A DNA stretch of 64,000 nt from Bacteroidales bacterium. Its GTDB lineage: Bacteria > Bacteroidota > Bacteroidia > Bacteroidales > GWA2-32-17. The stretch's first letter is position 1. Each line of letters opens with the position of its first letter. This document shows positions 52,983 to 62,404 of the stretch, piece by piece. Under the pieces are notes generated by a model. It saw only the letters and a program-made list of their open reading frames with translations, was not told the DNA's origin and ran no database searches. The stretch lies in the NCBI GenBank assembly GCA_013314715.1, contig JABUFC010000008.1:1-64000 (forward strand), written 5' to 3'. The position numbers and the translations under genes are program-made.

Positions 52983-53676
52983 ATGGGAATTTGTCCTTGA
53001 TTATTTGAATAATTTTTTGAAATTGTTCTTCTTTTGTAAGGTAGCTATTATCAATAACGATAGCGTCGGGAGCTTGTTTTAAGGGACTTATAGCTCGGTT
53101 GGTGTCTAAAAAATCGCGTTCTTCAATATTTTTGGTAACTTCTTCGAGCGAAATATGTTCGCCATTTGATATTAGTTCTTGATAGCGACGTTGTGCTCTA
53201 ATTTCGGGTAGAGCTGTCATAAAAAATTTTATATCGGCATGGGGGAATACAACCGTGCCAATATCGCGTCCATCCATTACAATGCGTTTTTGTTCGCCCA
53301 TTTTTTGTTGAAGTTGAACCATTAATGTTCTTACTTCGGGTATTTTGCTAACAATACTAGCATATTCTGATACAATGGGTTGACGAATTTGCGATTCTAC
53401 AAGTTGATTGTTTAAATATATTTCATTTACATTGTCGTTTGCATTATATTTAAAATCAATAATTAATTGATTAAGCGAGGGTAATAAAATTTCTGTTTTT
53501 ACTTTGTTGTTTTCAATTAAGTTATTTTCTAAACAAAATAATGTAACAGCTCTATACATTGCACCGGTATCAATATGTCTATAGCCTAAATATTTTGCTA
53601 AATTTCTTGCTAAAGTGCTTTTCCCGCAGGAGCTGTAACCGTCAATGGCAATAATGATATCTTTTAGTAATCGCAT
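52972..53676 (-). CDS. cmk: Cytidylate kinase
   Basis: It phosphorylates CMP and dCMP. The 234 residues begin with the P-loop IAIDGYSSCGKSTLARNLA and contain YRHIDTGAMYRAVTLF, VMDGRDIGTVVFPHADIKFFMTA and RDFLDTNRAISPLKQAPDAIVIDNS. The length is the usual one. The C-terminus overlaps the start of ispH; the two are often clustered in Bacteroidota. Confidence 0.95.
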   Translation of the reverse strand: MRLLKDIIIAIDGYSSCGKSTLARNLAKYLGYRHIDTGAMYRAVTLFCLENNLIENNKVKTEILLPSLNQLIIDFKYNANDNVNEIYLNNQLVESQIRQPIVSEYASIVSKIPEVRTLMVQLQQKMGEQKRIVMDGRDIGTVVFPHADIKFFMTALPEIRAQRRYQELISNGEHISLEEVTKNIEERDFLDTNRAISPLKQAPDAIVIDNSYLTKEEQFQKIIQIIKDKFPYED

Positions 53677-53685
53677 AATGTAGTT

Positions 53686-55317
53686 TTAAAATTTTTTGAC
53701 TAATGGAATTCTCCTTCCGTAGCCAAAAGCTTTACTTGATACTCGTAATACTGGTGCGCCCTGATATCGTTTATATTCATTAATTTGAACTAAGCGATAT
53801 ATTTTTTTTGCTAAATTTTCTGAAAATCCTTGTTTAATGAGATCGGGTATAGTTAATTGCATCTCAATGATATGATAAAGCAATTTGTCTAAATGTTCGT
53901 ATTCGGGAAGCGAATCGCTGTCTTTTTGATTGGGTCGTAATTCGGCCGAAGGAGCTTTATTTATAATATTTATTGGAATAAGTTCTTTTTTTTTATTTAT
54001 AAATTTTGCTAATTCATAAACCTGAGTTTTATATACATCGCCAATAATGGCAAGAGCACCGCACATGTCGCCATATAGTGTGCCATATCCTACAGCTATT
54101 TCGCTTTTATTGGAAGTGTTGAGCAAAATATTTCCAAATTTATTGGAATATGCCATTAAATAAATAGCTCTTATGCGTGCTTGTATATTTTCTTCGGTAA
54201 CGTCGTTGGGTAAATGTTGAAATAAAAAATGCAACGATTCTTCGAATGCAATAAATGGTTTTTCAATAGAAAGAATATCGAAACTGATATGATTTCGTTT
54301 GCATAAATCGATGGCATCATCTACTGAATGTTGTGATGAAAAACGCGAAGGCATGAGTAAGCAATGTACATTTTCATTGCCAAGAGCGTGAGCAGCTAAT
54401 ACGGCTACAACTGCACTATCAATACCTCCCGATAATCCTAGTACGGCTTTTTTAAAATTGTTTTTAGCAAAATAATCGCGAATACCAAGTTTTAATGCAT
54501 AATATAGCGATTCTATTGGGTTAAGGCAATTTCCCTGTTGGGTGAGTGTATCAAGATTTATGGTTTGATGACTTTCCTCAAAAAAAGGTAAAAAGTGTTT
54601 ATCTCCTAAATTATTAAAAATAACTGAACCACCATCGAAAATTAAGTCGGTATGTGCGCCTACTTGATTTACATAAATAATAGGGCATTCTAAAAAATGG
54701 TGTGCACGAGTGAGCACATCATAACGATAGGAATGTTGAAATATAGAATAGGGCGAAGCGGCGATGTTTACCATTAAGTCAACGTTTAGTGCTTTGTTGG
54801 TTTGTAAAATATTGTATTGATATTTAGGTTTACCAGGCGAAGGTTGAGTGTCGGTTTCTGTAGTCCATAAATCTTCGCATATAGTGATAGCGATGTTTTT
54901 GTTTTTTAAGTTAAAAAACAAAGGTTTATAGGCTGGTTCAAAATATCGAGCTTCGTCGAAAACATCGTAGGTTGGTAATAACGCTTTATGATAAGTATAT
55001 GCAATTTTGCCATTTTGCAATACAAATGCAGCATTGAAAAGATTTTTGCCGTCGCCGTGATTTGTTTCAATGCCACCTACAATAGCTGTTATGTTTTGGC
55101 AATGTTGAGCAATGGCTTCGATAGCGTCTATAGATTTCTGAACAAACGATGAATTGAATAATAAATCGTAAGGAGGATAACCACATATAGCCAACTCCGA
55201 AAAAACAACTAAGTCTGAATTTTCAGACTTAGCTTGTTCGATATGCTCAATAATTTTTTGAGCATTCCCTTCAATATCGCCAACAATATAATTAAGTTGG
55301 CAAAGTGTAATTTTCAT
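53686..55317 (-). CDS. nadE: Glutamine-dependent NAD(+) synthase
   Basis: It forms NAD from deamido-NAD with glutamine-derived ammonia. The 543-residue enzyme joins an N-terminal nitrilase-type glutaminase (1-260: Glu in VFSELAICGYPPYDLL, Lys in YHKALLPTYDVFDEARYF, Cys in ITICEDLW) to the synthetase domain (from about 275: LGLSGGIDSAVVAVLAAHALG and SNKSEIAVGYGTLYGD). All sites are present. Confidence 0.95.
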   Translation of the reverse strand: MKITLCQLNYIVGDIEGNAQKIIEHIEQAKSENSDLVVFSELAICGYPPYDLLFNSSFVQKSIDAIEAIAQHCQNITAIVGGIETNHGDGKNLFNAAFVLQNGKIAYTYHKALLPTYDVFDEARYFEPAYKPLFFNLKNKNIAITICEDLWTTETDTQPSPGKPKYQYNILQTNKALNVDLMVNIAASPYSIFQHSYRYDVLTRAHHFLECPIIYVNQVGAHTDLIFDGGSVIFNNLGDKHFLPFFEESHQTINLDTLTQQGNCLNPIESLYYALKLGIRDYFAKNNFKKAVLGLSGGIDSAVVAVLAAHALGNENVHCLLMPSRFSSQHSVDDAIDLCKRNHISFDILSIEKPFIAFEESLHFLFQHLPNDVTEENIQARIRAIYLMAYSNKFGNILLNTSNKSEIAVGYGTLYGDMCGALAIIGDVYKTQVYELAKFINKKKELIPINIINKAPSAELRPNQKDSDSLPEYEHLDKLLYHIIEMQLTIPDLIKQGFSENLAKKIYRLVQINEYKRYQGAPVLRVSSKAFGYGRRIPLVKKF

Positions 55318-55320
55318 TGT

Positions 55321-55992
55321 TTAGAATACAATTCCAGCTCTAATTTCTAAAACATTAAGAATATTTTTATAATCTTTGTTTTTATAGTTTTCAATTTTTT
55401 CGATATCGGACAAACCATTTTTAAAAACGGCTTCGAATAAGAGTTTAGTATCGCCTTTTAAAGCATAAGTAATACCACCTCCAATGTGATAGGCAAATGA
55501 AACAGCACGAATTTCGTTTTTAATGTCATCGTTAGAATCTACGGTTACATCAGCACGCGATTTATAACGAATGAAAGGGCTTACGCCAAATTTAAGAAAA
55601 TATGAAATGTAACCAATTTCTTTAGTTTTGCCTTTGATAGAAATAGGCAATTCAATATATTGTAATTTGTATTTTAATACTGTATTGGCAGGTAATTTAA
55701 TGTAAGTAGAATCTACGGTTTCGATTTTGGGGATAGAATCTAAATATTTTAAGCTTCCACCAACATTTGAAAAACCTAGTCCGATATTTAATGAGAACGC
55801 TTTAGTAAGGGCAATATCACTTGTTAAGCCAAATCCGAAGCTCATTCTCCCTTTTTCTTTTTGAACTTGTTTATTGTCGGGTTTAAACCAACTAATTTCA
55901 GGAGAAATATAGATGCCACCACTAAATTTTTCTTGTGACCAAGAAATACTTGTAAAAAATGCGAATACTAAAAAAAAGCTTAGTTTTTTCAT
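55321..55992 (-). CDS. PorT-like outer-membrane beta-barrel protein
   Basis: The ATG at 55992 gives 223 residues with a signal peptide (MKKLSFFLVFAFFTSISWSQ). An extension to 56082 overlaps the divergent gene start and is rejected. The mature part alternates strands such as GGIYISPEISWF, MSFGFGLTSDIAL, FSLNIGLGFSNVGGSLKYLDS and ISYFLKFGVSPFIRYKSR, the pattern of an eight-stranded PorT/OmpW-like barrel. PorT-type barrels help T9SS, but the family is broad and this assignment is loose. It follows the nadE-cmk-ispH block with 3 bases of spacing to nadE. Confidence 0.65.
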   Translation of the reverse strand: MKKLSFFLVFAFFTSISWSQEKFSGGIYISPEISWFKPDNKQVQKEKGRMSFGFGLTSDIALTKAFSLNIGLGFSNVGGSLKYLDSIPKIETVDSTYIKLPANTVLKYKLQYIELPISIKGKTKEIGYISYFLKFGVSPFIRYKSRADVTVDSNDDIKNEIRAVSFAYHIGGGITYALKGDTKLLFEAVFKNGLSDIEKIENYKNKDYKNILNVLEIRAGIVF

Positions 55993-56015
55993 AACTTTGT
56001 CATTTAATATTTTTA

Positions 56016-56023
56016 CAAAAGTA
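56016..56023 (-). promoter_or_regulatory. Putative -7 box of the PorT-like barrel gene
   Basis: On the minus strand this reads TACTTTTG, fitting TAnnTTTG, about 24 bases before the ATG at 55992. It lies in the 46-base gap between divergent start codons. Confidence 0.35.
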
Positions 56024-56038
56024 CATTTTTTTTGTTTT

Positions 56039-56938
56039 ATGATAAATGTTTTAAGATTTTTTTGTTTTTTTATTATAAACATTTGCTTATCAATATCTTG
56101 TAATAATCGAAGTCGTCAAAATGAAAATTATTCTGATACATTATACATATTACATGCTGGTAGTTTTTCTGTTCCCTTGCAATGGATAAAAGATTCTTTT
56201 CAAAATCATTATCCTTATATAAAAATATGTGCCGAAGCTTGCGGAAGCAAGCAATGTATTCGTAATATAATTGATTTACAAAGAAAATGTGATGTTTTTA
56301 TATCGGCCGATAAAAAATTAATTGATTCTATGCTTGTGCCTCACTATGCCGATAGTTCTTATTTTTTAATGTCGAACGAAATGGTTATTGCATATAACAA
56401 TCAGTCGAAATATGCTCAAAACATTACTAAAAAAAATTGGTATCAGATTTTGTCAAAAGATGATGTATGCCTAACTTTTTCTGATCCATCTTCTGACCCT
56501 TGTGGTGCAAGAGTTTTGTCGGTAATTACATTATCTATTGATTATTATAAAGAGCCTATGTTATATAAAAAGATATTAGGTAAAGATAATATTATTATTC
56601 GGTCAAAGGAAGTTGATGTTTTAACATTATTGGATCTTAACGAAGCAGATTATACTATTATATATAAATCGGTTGCTATTCAGCACCAATTAAATTATAT
56701 ATCGTTGCCCGATTCCATTAATTTGTCGAATTTTAAATTAGCAGATTGGTATAAACAGCATTTTATTCAATATAAACAGTCAGATGGAACCATAAAAAGA
56801 GAGAGGATTGAGCCCATAGAATATGGTTATACTAATTTAAAAACATCAAAACATAGCGAAAGCGTAAAAAAGTTTTTACGCTTTATGCGTTCTACTCCAG
56901 TAAAATCAATTTTAGAAAAAACGGGTCATAAGTTATGA
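56039..56938 (+). CDS. Molybdate/tungstate-type substrate-binding lipoprotein
   Basis: The ATG at 56039 gives 299 residues with a lipoprotein signal: hydrophobic core VLRFFCFFIINICLSIS-C. An extension to 55913 overlaps the divergent barrel gene. The domain has LHAGSFSVPLQWIKDSF (cf. the AGSLSVP start of WtpA-like binding proteins), CDVFISADKKLID, and SDPSSDPCGARVL (DP-x-x-DPCG), with an HSESVKKFLRFMRS end. It should bind an oxyanion such as molybdate or tungstate outside the inner membrane. No permease or ATPase is beside it; ribD follows with an ATGA overlap. Confidence 0.78.
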   Translation: MINVLRFFCFFIINICLSISCNNRSRQNENYSDTLYILHAGSFSVPLQWIKDSFQNHYPYIKICAEACGSKQCIRNIIDLQRKCDVFISADKKLIDSMLVPHYADSSYFLMSNEMVIAYNNQSKYAQNITKKNWYQILSKDDVCLTFSDPSSDPCGARVLSVITLSIDYYKEPMLYKKILGKDNIIIRSKEVDVLTLLDLNEADYTIIYKSVAIQHQLNYISLPDSINLSNFKLADWYKQHFIQYKQSDGTIKRERIEPIEYGYTNLKTSKHSESVKKFLRFMRSTPVKSILEKTGHKL

Positions 56939-57999
56939 TAATACAGAAAAATAATGAAAGCAAGCATTGTTCTTTTATGCAGCGTGCCATTGATATTGCT
57001 TCGTTAGGATTGGGTCATGTATCACCCAATCCGTTAGTGGGATGCGTTATCGTTCATAACGGAAAAATAATTGGCGAGGGGTATCATTATTGTTTTGGCG
57101 GAGCCCATGCCGAAATCGTTGCATTAAATTCTGTTAAAAATAAAGAGTTGTTGAAAAACGCAACTATGTATGTTACGTTAGAGCCTTGTTCGCATTATGG
57201 TAAAACGCCTCCTTGTGCAGAAACAATAATAAGTGTAGGTATTCCACATGTAGTAATTTCGTGTTTAGATCCCAATCCCTTAGTTTCTGGCAATGGAATA
57301 AAGAAAATGATTGAGTCGGGTATAAAAGTTGAAACAGGAGTTTTGGCAGAAGAATACCGTTTTGTAAATCGTCGCTTTTTTACTTTTTTCGAAAAAAAGC
57401 GTCCTTACATAATATTAAAGTGGGCACAAACAAAAGATGGTTTTATTGATTATGAACGCAATTGCGATATTCCTGAAATTCATTGGATAAGTAGTACATT
57501 TAATAAAACTTTAGTTCATAAATGGCGTAGCGAAGAAATGGCTATTTTAATTGGATCAAATACTGTTTTAAACGATAATCCTCAGCTTACAAACAGACTT
57601 TGGGCAGGAAAAAATCCTGTTCGTATTGTTTTTATGTTTGGGAAAAAGTTGCCACTTTCTGCAAAAGTATTTAGCGACGAAGCAAAAACAATTGTATTTA
57701 CCGATATAATTACCGATTGTCCAAATGAAAAAGTGGAAGTCATTAAACTTAATACCGAAAAACCTTTTATTGAGCAAGTAATAAGTCATTTATATCAAAT
57801 GAATATTTTATCAGTTTTAGTGGAAGGTGGACTTCATACATTACAATCTTTTATTGACAGTAACTATTGGGATGAAGCACGTGTAATTACAGGTAATAGT
57901 TTCTTTTATAAAGGCATTAAAGCACCTGCGATAAATAGAAATGTTAAATATGCCGAAATCATAGGAGAAAATGTATTAAACGTATATTATAATTGGTAA
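56935..57999 (+). CDS. ribD: Bifunctional riboflavin biosynthesis deaminase/reductase
   Basis: It performs the deamination and reduction steps after RibA. The 354 residues have the deaminase zinc motif GGAHAEIVALNSV and LEPCSHYGKTPPCAETII (His and two Cys), PNPLVGCVIV near the start, and a reductase half from about residue 155 (PYIILKWAQTKDGFI, VLVEGGLHTLQSF). All key residues are visible. The start overlaps the binding-protein stop by 4 bases. Confidence 0.94.
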   Translation: MIIQKNNESKHCSFMQRAIDIASLGLGHVSPNPLVGCVIVHNGKIIGEGYHYCFGGAHAEIVALNSVKNKELLKNATMYVTLEPCSHYGKTPPCAETIISVGIPHVVISCLDPNPLVSGNGIKKMIESGIKVETGVLAEEYRFVNRRFFTFFEKKRPYIILKWAQTKDGFIDYERNCDIPEIHWISSTFNKTLVHKWRSEEMAILIGSNTVLNDNPQLTNRLWAGKNPVRIVFMFGKKLPLSAKVFSDEAKTIVFTDIITDCPNEKVEVIKLNTEKPFIEQVISHLYQMNILSVLVEGGLHTLQSFIDSNYWDEARVITGNSFFYKGIKAPAINRNVKYAEIIGENVLNVYYNW

Positions 58000-58126
58000 A
58001 GCTATTAATTTTCGTAAAACTAACATGAAGTTATAATTAATTAGACCTATAAAAATTGGTTATTGTTTAGAAATCAATTATTAAAAGCTGTTGATAAAAA
58101 ACATCTTTACGAATAAATAAATAACG

Positions 58127-58134
58127 TATATTTG
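58127..58134 (+). promoter_or_regulatory. Putative -7 box of the carboxyltransferase operon
   Basis: TATATTTG fits TAnnTTTG exactly, with an imperfect -33 (TTTA at 58106-58109) about 17 bases upstream. It would start transcription about 20-25 bases before the ATG at 58161. Confidence 0.4.
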
Positions 58135-58160
58135 TCCGTTAATTTTAAACACAATTAATT

Positions 58161-59705
58161 ATGTCATTACGTAGTAAAACATTAGAGCTCATTCGTAAGA
58201 GAGAACAATACCTTCAAGGAGGAGGTGAAAAAGCCATAGAAAAACAAATTTCTATGGGAAAACTTACTGCACGTGAGCGTATATTATCTATTTTAGATAA
58301 AGACTCGTTTCAAGAATATGATTTATTTGTAGAGCACGAAGCTCGCGATTTTGATATGAGCAGTAAAGTGTTATATGGCGATGGAGTTATTACAGGTACA
58401 GGAACAATTTTTGGTTCTCCTGTATGTATTTTTGCTCAGGACTTTACTGTTGCAGGAGGTTCGCTGGGTTTGATGCATGCTCGTAAAATTACCAAAATTA
58501 TGGATCATGCGCTAAAGCTTCGTATTCCACTTATTGGAATCAACGATAGTGGTGGTGCACGTATTCAAGAAGGTGTTAACTCTTTGGCTGGCTATGGCGA
58601 AATTTTTTTCCGTAATACTTTAGCTTCGGGTGTTATTCCTCAAATTTCGGTAATACTTGGTCCTTGTGCGGGTGGTGCTGTTTATTCTCCTGCACTTACC
58701 GACTTTGTTTTTGTAGTTGACAATATTTCAAAATTGTTTATTACGGGGCCTGAAGTTATTAAAACCGTTTTAGGCGAAGAAATAAGCATGGAAGACCTCG
58801 GTGGTGCACGAGTTCATGCTGAACTTACAGGGAATGCACATTTCTTTGCTACCAGCGAACAAGAATGTTTTGAACAAATTAAAAAACTTATAACGTTTAT
58901 TCCATGGAACAATAGCCGGAGAGCATTACCATTTAAACCAAAAGAACCTCATAAAGATTTTAATGTCGAAAAAATTGTACCTGGCGATCCTAAATTACCC
59001 TACGATGTTCGCGACGTTATTCGAGCTGTAGTTGACGATAGCGATTTCTTTGAAGTACAGGAGTTTTGGGCTCAAAATATCGTAATTGGCTTTGCTCGAA
59101 TTAATGGCGAAACCGTGGGTTTAGTGGCCAATCAGCCATTATTCCTTGCTGGTGTATTAGATGTAGATTCGTCCGATAAAGCAGCTCGTTTTATACGTTT
59201 CTGCGATGCTTTCAATATTCCTATTATTACTTTTGTAGATTTACCTGGTTATTTGCCTGGTGTAGATCAAGAACATGCTGGTGTAATTCGCCATGGAGCA
59301 AAATTACTTTATGCATATAGCGAAGCAACTGTTCCGAAAATTACCGTAATCTTAAGAAAAGCGTATGGTGGAGGTTATATCGCTATGGGCTCACGTCATT
59401 TGCGTGCAGATTTTGTTTTTGCATGGCCAAGTGCAGAAATTGCTGTTATGGGTCCTGAAGGTGCTGCAAATATTATTTTCCGCAAGGAAATTATGGAGGC
59501 CCCCGATCCAGATGCTATGCGTAAACAAAAAGTAAAAGAATACAAAGAAAAATTCGCCAATCCTTATGTAGCTGCAGCAAAAGGTTATGTGGATGCAGTT
59601 ATTGAACCAAAAGAAACCCGTAAGTTATTAGTACATGCTATCGAAGTTTCACGCGAAAAAGTGAATACTAACCCATCTAAAAAACACGGAATTCCTCCAT
59701 TTTAA
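58161..59705 (+). CDS. Acyl-CoA carboxylase beta subunit (propionyl-CoA carboxylase / methylmalonyl-CoA decarboxylase type)
   Basis: This is the carboxyltransferase subunit that moves CO2 between biotin and propionyl/methylmalonyl-CoA. The 514 residues show the crotonase-like pairs GGSLGLMHARKITKIMDHAL, NDSGGARIQEGVNSLAGYGEIF and GPCAGGAVYSPALTDF in the N-terminal half. In the C-terminal half are GVIRHGAKLLYAYSEATVPKITVILRKAYGGGYIAM and the end KKHGIPPF. The biotin carrier gene follows 9 bases later. A membrane decarboxylase beta subunit is not nearby. Confidence 0.88.
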   Translation: MSLRSKTLELIRKREQYLQGGGEKAIEKQISMGKLTARERILSILDKDSFQEYDLFVEHEARDFDMSSKVLYGDGVITGTGTIFGSPVCIFAQDFTVAGGSLGLMHARKITKIMDHALKLRIPLIGINDSGGARIQEGVNSLAGYGEIFFRNTLASGVIPQISVILGPCAGGAVYSPALTDFVFVVDNISKLFITGPEVIKTVLGEEISMEDLGGARVHAELTGNAHFFATSEQECFEQIKKLITFIPWNNSRRALPFKPKEPHKDFNVEKIVPGDPKLPYDVRDVIRAVVDDSDFFEVQEFWAQNIVIGFARINGETVGLVANQPLFLAGVLDVDSSDKAARFIRFCDAFNIPIITFVDLPGYLPGVDQEHAGVIRHGAKLLYAYSEATVPKITVILRKAYGGGYIAMGSRHLRADFVFAWPSAEIAVMGPEGAANIIFRKEIMEAPDPDAMRKQKVKEYKEKFANPYVAAAKGYVDAVIEPKETRKLLVHAIEVSREKVNTNPSKKHGIPPF

Positions 59706-59714
59706 AATTTAAAA

Positions 59715-60089
59715 ATGACTACTATGGCTAAAAAAGAAATAAAAACAGAAACCAAGGTTGACGATCCAGTAAAAACTATCGTTATTGACGATGGCAAATA
59801 TAAAACCTTGTTAAATAAAAAATACCTGAAACGTAAGCCCTATAAAGCTATCGATCCTTCTTTAATAACGGCTATTATCCCTGGTGTTGTCGGAAAAATA
59901 TTCGTTACAGAAGGTGATAAAGTTAATGAAGGCGATAAGCTAATAATTCTCGAGGCCATGAAAATGAAGAATATTATCACTGTTCCATATTCGGGTTATA
60001 TTAAGAAAATAAATGTAAAAGAGGGAGACTGTATACCCAAAGGACATATTATAGCCGAATTGGATATTAAGGTTCACTCTAAAGAATAA
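59715..60089 (+). CDS. Biotin carboxyl carrier protein
   Basis: The 124-residue protein ends in a biotinyl domain with the attachment Lys in ILEAMKMKNIIT and the second-half hairpin VPYSGYIKKINVKEGD. The N-terminal 50 residues are a short Lys-rich linker, so it is a soluble carrier rather than an OadG-type membrane subunit. It should work with the upstream carboxyltransferase. An N-terminal ATG at 59724 is a possible alternative start. A terminator follows. Confidence 0.9.
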   Translation: MTTMAKKEIKTETKVDDPVKTIVIDDGKYKTLLNKKYLKRKPYKAIDPSLITAIIPGVVGKIFVTEGDKVNEGDKLIILEAMKMKNIITVPYSGYIKKINVKEGDCIPKGHIIAELDIKVHSKE

Positions 60090-60111
60090 ATAATACTTAC
60101 AAAATAGTTAT

Positions 60112-60145
60112 AAAAGGCTTTTCAATACAAAAAGAGAAGCCTTTT
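60112..60145 (+). terminator. Terminator after the biotin carrier gene
   Basis: aaaaggctt (60112-60120) pairs with aagcctttt (60137-60145) across a loop, followed by T-rich sequence. It also faces the convergent ABC permease gene that ends at 60179. Confidence 0.75.
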
Positions 60146-60178
60146 TGTTTTATTATATGTAGTTTATTTTTAATTATA

Positions 60179-61297
60179 TTATTCTGATGTTTTTCGATAT
60201 CTGAACACCGCTAGTGTCATAGCAGCCACTGCTAAAACAGAAATTGAAATAAAATGTGGCAAAATATCGACAAACTCGCTCCCTTTTAGAAGAATCATTC
60301 GCATTACAGAAACATAATAAGCTAACGGGTTTATTTTATTGATGTATTGAATCCAATGAGGCATGCTTTCGAGGCTGGTAAATAAACCGCTTAAAAGTAT
60401 AAATACCATAAGAAAGAAAAACGAAACCAAAGTAGCCTGTTGCTGATTATCTACAACCGTAGAAACAAATAAACCCATCGAAAGCAAAACGATTAGATAC
60501 ATACCCGAAAAAGCAAAGAGTAAAGGTAAGCTGCCGGCTAAAGGAATATCATATACCAATTTACCAATAGAAAGCCCTAATACAAGTTCGAATAAAGCTA
60601 AAATCCAAAATGGAAGTAGTTTCCCGACAATAAACTGATACTTTTTTATCGGCGTAACATTTAACTGTTCTATAGTACCAACCTCTTTTTCTCGTACAAT
60701 GTTCAATGCACCAAGCAAAAAACTGATAAGCGTTACCAGCATTACCAGTACACCGGGAACCATATATTTCTTGTAATTAAAATCTGCATTGTACCAATAT
60801 CGTGGTAAAATATTTATTGTCTGATTGGGAACAGGAGAGATTTGTTTTACAAAAAAATCTTCTTGCATAAGCGATAGAAATATTTGCTGTACATAAGAGT
60901 ACGAAATAGTAGCATTTACGGAGTTTATAGCATTTATTAATACTTGAATTTTGAGTGGATATGAATTTGTTTTTAGTTTTTTTTCAAAATCTTTCGGAAT
61001 TACTACAATCGCGGTAGTTTTATTTTCGTCAATAGCTTTTATTCCTTCGTTGACTGATGGATAATTATCTCCAACAATAAAATAATGGGTTCCTCTTATT
61101 TTTGTAATGAAACGTTGCGAAAACGAGCTATGATCGTAATCAACAAAAGCAATACGTATGTTTTTCATTTCGTAGGTAGCAGCATTCACTAAAATGAGTA
61201 ATTGGATAATAGGAATAATAAAGAGTATGGGGAACATCATCCGATTGCGGAAAATCTGTATAAATTCTTTTTGCACTATAAAGAAAATCACTCGCAT
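60179..61297 (-). CDS. ABC-2 type exporter permease (second of pair)
   Basis: The 372 residues have one N-terminal membrane helix, a long extracytoplasmic domain (about 45-170), and five C-terminal helices. The VREKEVGTIEQLNVTPIKKYQFIVGKLLPF segment is the ABC-2 permease coupling region, as in YbhS/YbhR. The start overlaps the stop of the upstream permease by one base. It should form a heterodimeric channel with that protein. Confidence 0.88.
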   Translation of the reverse strand: MRVIFFIVQKEFIQIFRNRMMFPILFIIPIIQLLILVNAATYEMKNIRIAFVDYDHSSFSQRFITKIRGTHYFIVGDNYPSVNEGIKAIDENKTTAIVVIPKDFEKKLKTNSYPLKIQVLINAINSVNATISYSYVQQIFLSLMQEDFFVKQISPVPNQTINILPRYWYNADFNYKKYMVPGVLVMLVTLISFLLGALNIVREKEVGTIEQLNVTPIKKYQFIVGKLLPFWILALFELVLGLSIGKLVYDIPLAGSLPLLFAFSGMYLIVLLSMGLFVSTVVDNQQQATLVSFFFLMVFILLSGLFTSLESMPHWIQYINKINPLAYYVSVMRMILLKGSEFVDILPHFISISVLAVAAMTLAVFRYRKTSE

Positions 61298-62403
61298 TAC
61301 ATTAAACGGGATTTATATTTTTTAATACTCAAGAGAATAAAGAACATTAACATGCCAGTGATGATTACAAAATCTTGCCAAAGTTCGGCAATGCCATTCC
61401 CTTTCAGCATAATACCCCTTAAGGCATCTATAAAGTAACGCGGAGGCATAATAGAAGAAAATATCTGCAACCATTGTGGCATATTTTCTATGGGAAAAAT
61501 AAAACCCGAAAGCAAAATAGTTGGTAGCATTAAAGCTACCAGCGAAATCATCATCGCTATTTGTTGATTGGAAACCGATACCGAAATAAAAATACCAATG
61601 GTTAACGCTAATATAATGTATAGTAACGAAATAAAATATAAAGTAGCAATGCTTCCTGCAACGGGAACTTGAAACAGTAAATGACCTAAAAGAAAAATGA
61701 AACTGATATTAAAGACAGATAATATAAAATACGGGATTACCTTTCCGAGAATAATTGTAATAGGTTTTAGTGGTGTTACAAGCAATAACTCCATGGAGCC
61801 AAATTCTTTTTCTCTGACAATACTTACCGATGTAAGCATAACGGAAATAAGTGTGAGAATCAATGCAATAATTCCGGGTACAAACATCCACGAGGCTTGT
61901 AGTGTTGGATTGTAAAGCATTTTTACTTCTGCTGTTAAAGCTAAGATTTGTTTGGGTTGTTTATTGATTTCGGTAACGAACGAATTGATCATGGCAGTAG
62001 AATAATTAACCGCCATATTAGCTGTATTTGGTTCGGTTGCGTCGGCAATGATTTGAATATCTGCATTCCCTTCACGAATAATTTTTTTAGAAAATTGCGG
62101 TTCAATAATGATAACCTCTTTAACAATACCTTTTTTAAATAAAGACGCAACCTCTATGTCATTATCCAGTATAGCGTTTACTTTAAAAAAATCAGAGTAA
62201 GCGAGCTTTGATATAAGCTTTCGGCTTAGTTCATCGTTCGATTTATCTAATATGCCAACAGAAATATACTTTAAATCGTTTGATATTGCATATCCAAAAA
62301 CAATAAGCTGAATGGCAGGAATGGCAAACAGTACAAGCAAAGTTCTCCAGTCGCGGAAAATATGTAGAAATTCTTTCTTTATAAATGCTTTCAACTTGCC
62401 CAT
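61297..62403 (-). CDS. ABC-2 type exporter permease (first of pair)
   Basis: The 368 residues have the same layout as the next gene: a first helix (IHIFRDWRTLLVLFAIP-like start), an extracytoplasmic domain, then SIVREKEFGSMELLLVTPLKPITIILGKVIPYF and five helices. It is separated by 1 base from the ATPase gene upstream and overlaps the second permease by one base, so the four genes form one operon. The substrate is unknown; YbhFSR-type exporters handle drugs or cations. Confidence 0.88.
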   Translation of the reverse strand: MGKLKAFIKKEFLHIFRDWRTLLVLFAIPAIQLIVFGYAISNDLKYISVGILDKSNDELSRKLISKLAYSDFFKVNAILDNDIEVASLFKKGIVKEVIIIEPQFSKKIIREGNADIQIIADATEPNTANMAVNYSTAMINSFVTEINKQPKQILALTAEVKMLYNPTLQASWMFVPGIIALILTLISVMLTSVSIVREKEFGSMELLLVTPLKPITIILGKVIPYFILSVFNISFIFLLGHLLFQVPVAGSIATLYFISLLYIILALTIGIFISVSVSNQQIAMMISLVALMLPTILLSGFIFPIENMPQWLQIFSSIMPPRYFIDALRGIMLKGNGIAELWQDFVIITGMLMFFILLSIKKYKSRLM

Positions 62404-62404
62404 A

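Noticed and set aside
55913-56038. N-terminal extension of the binding lipoprotein
   Set aside because: It overlaps the divergent barrel gene and would bury the lipoprotein signal.
56000-58160. FMN or other riboswitch upstream of ribD, ribBA or the carboxyltransferase genes
   Set aside because: Leaders are too short or lack any conserved junction structure. ribD has no leader at all because it overlaps the upstream gene.
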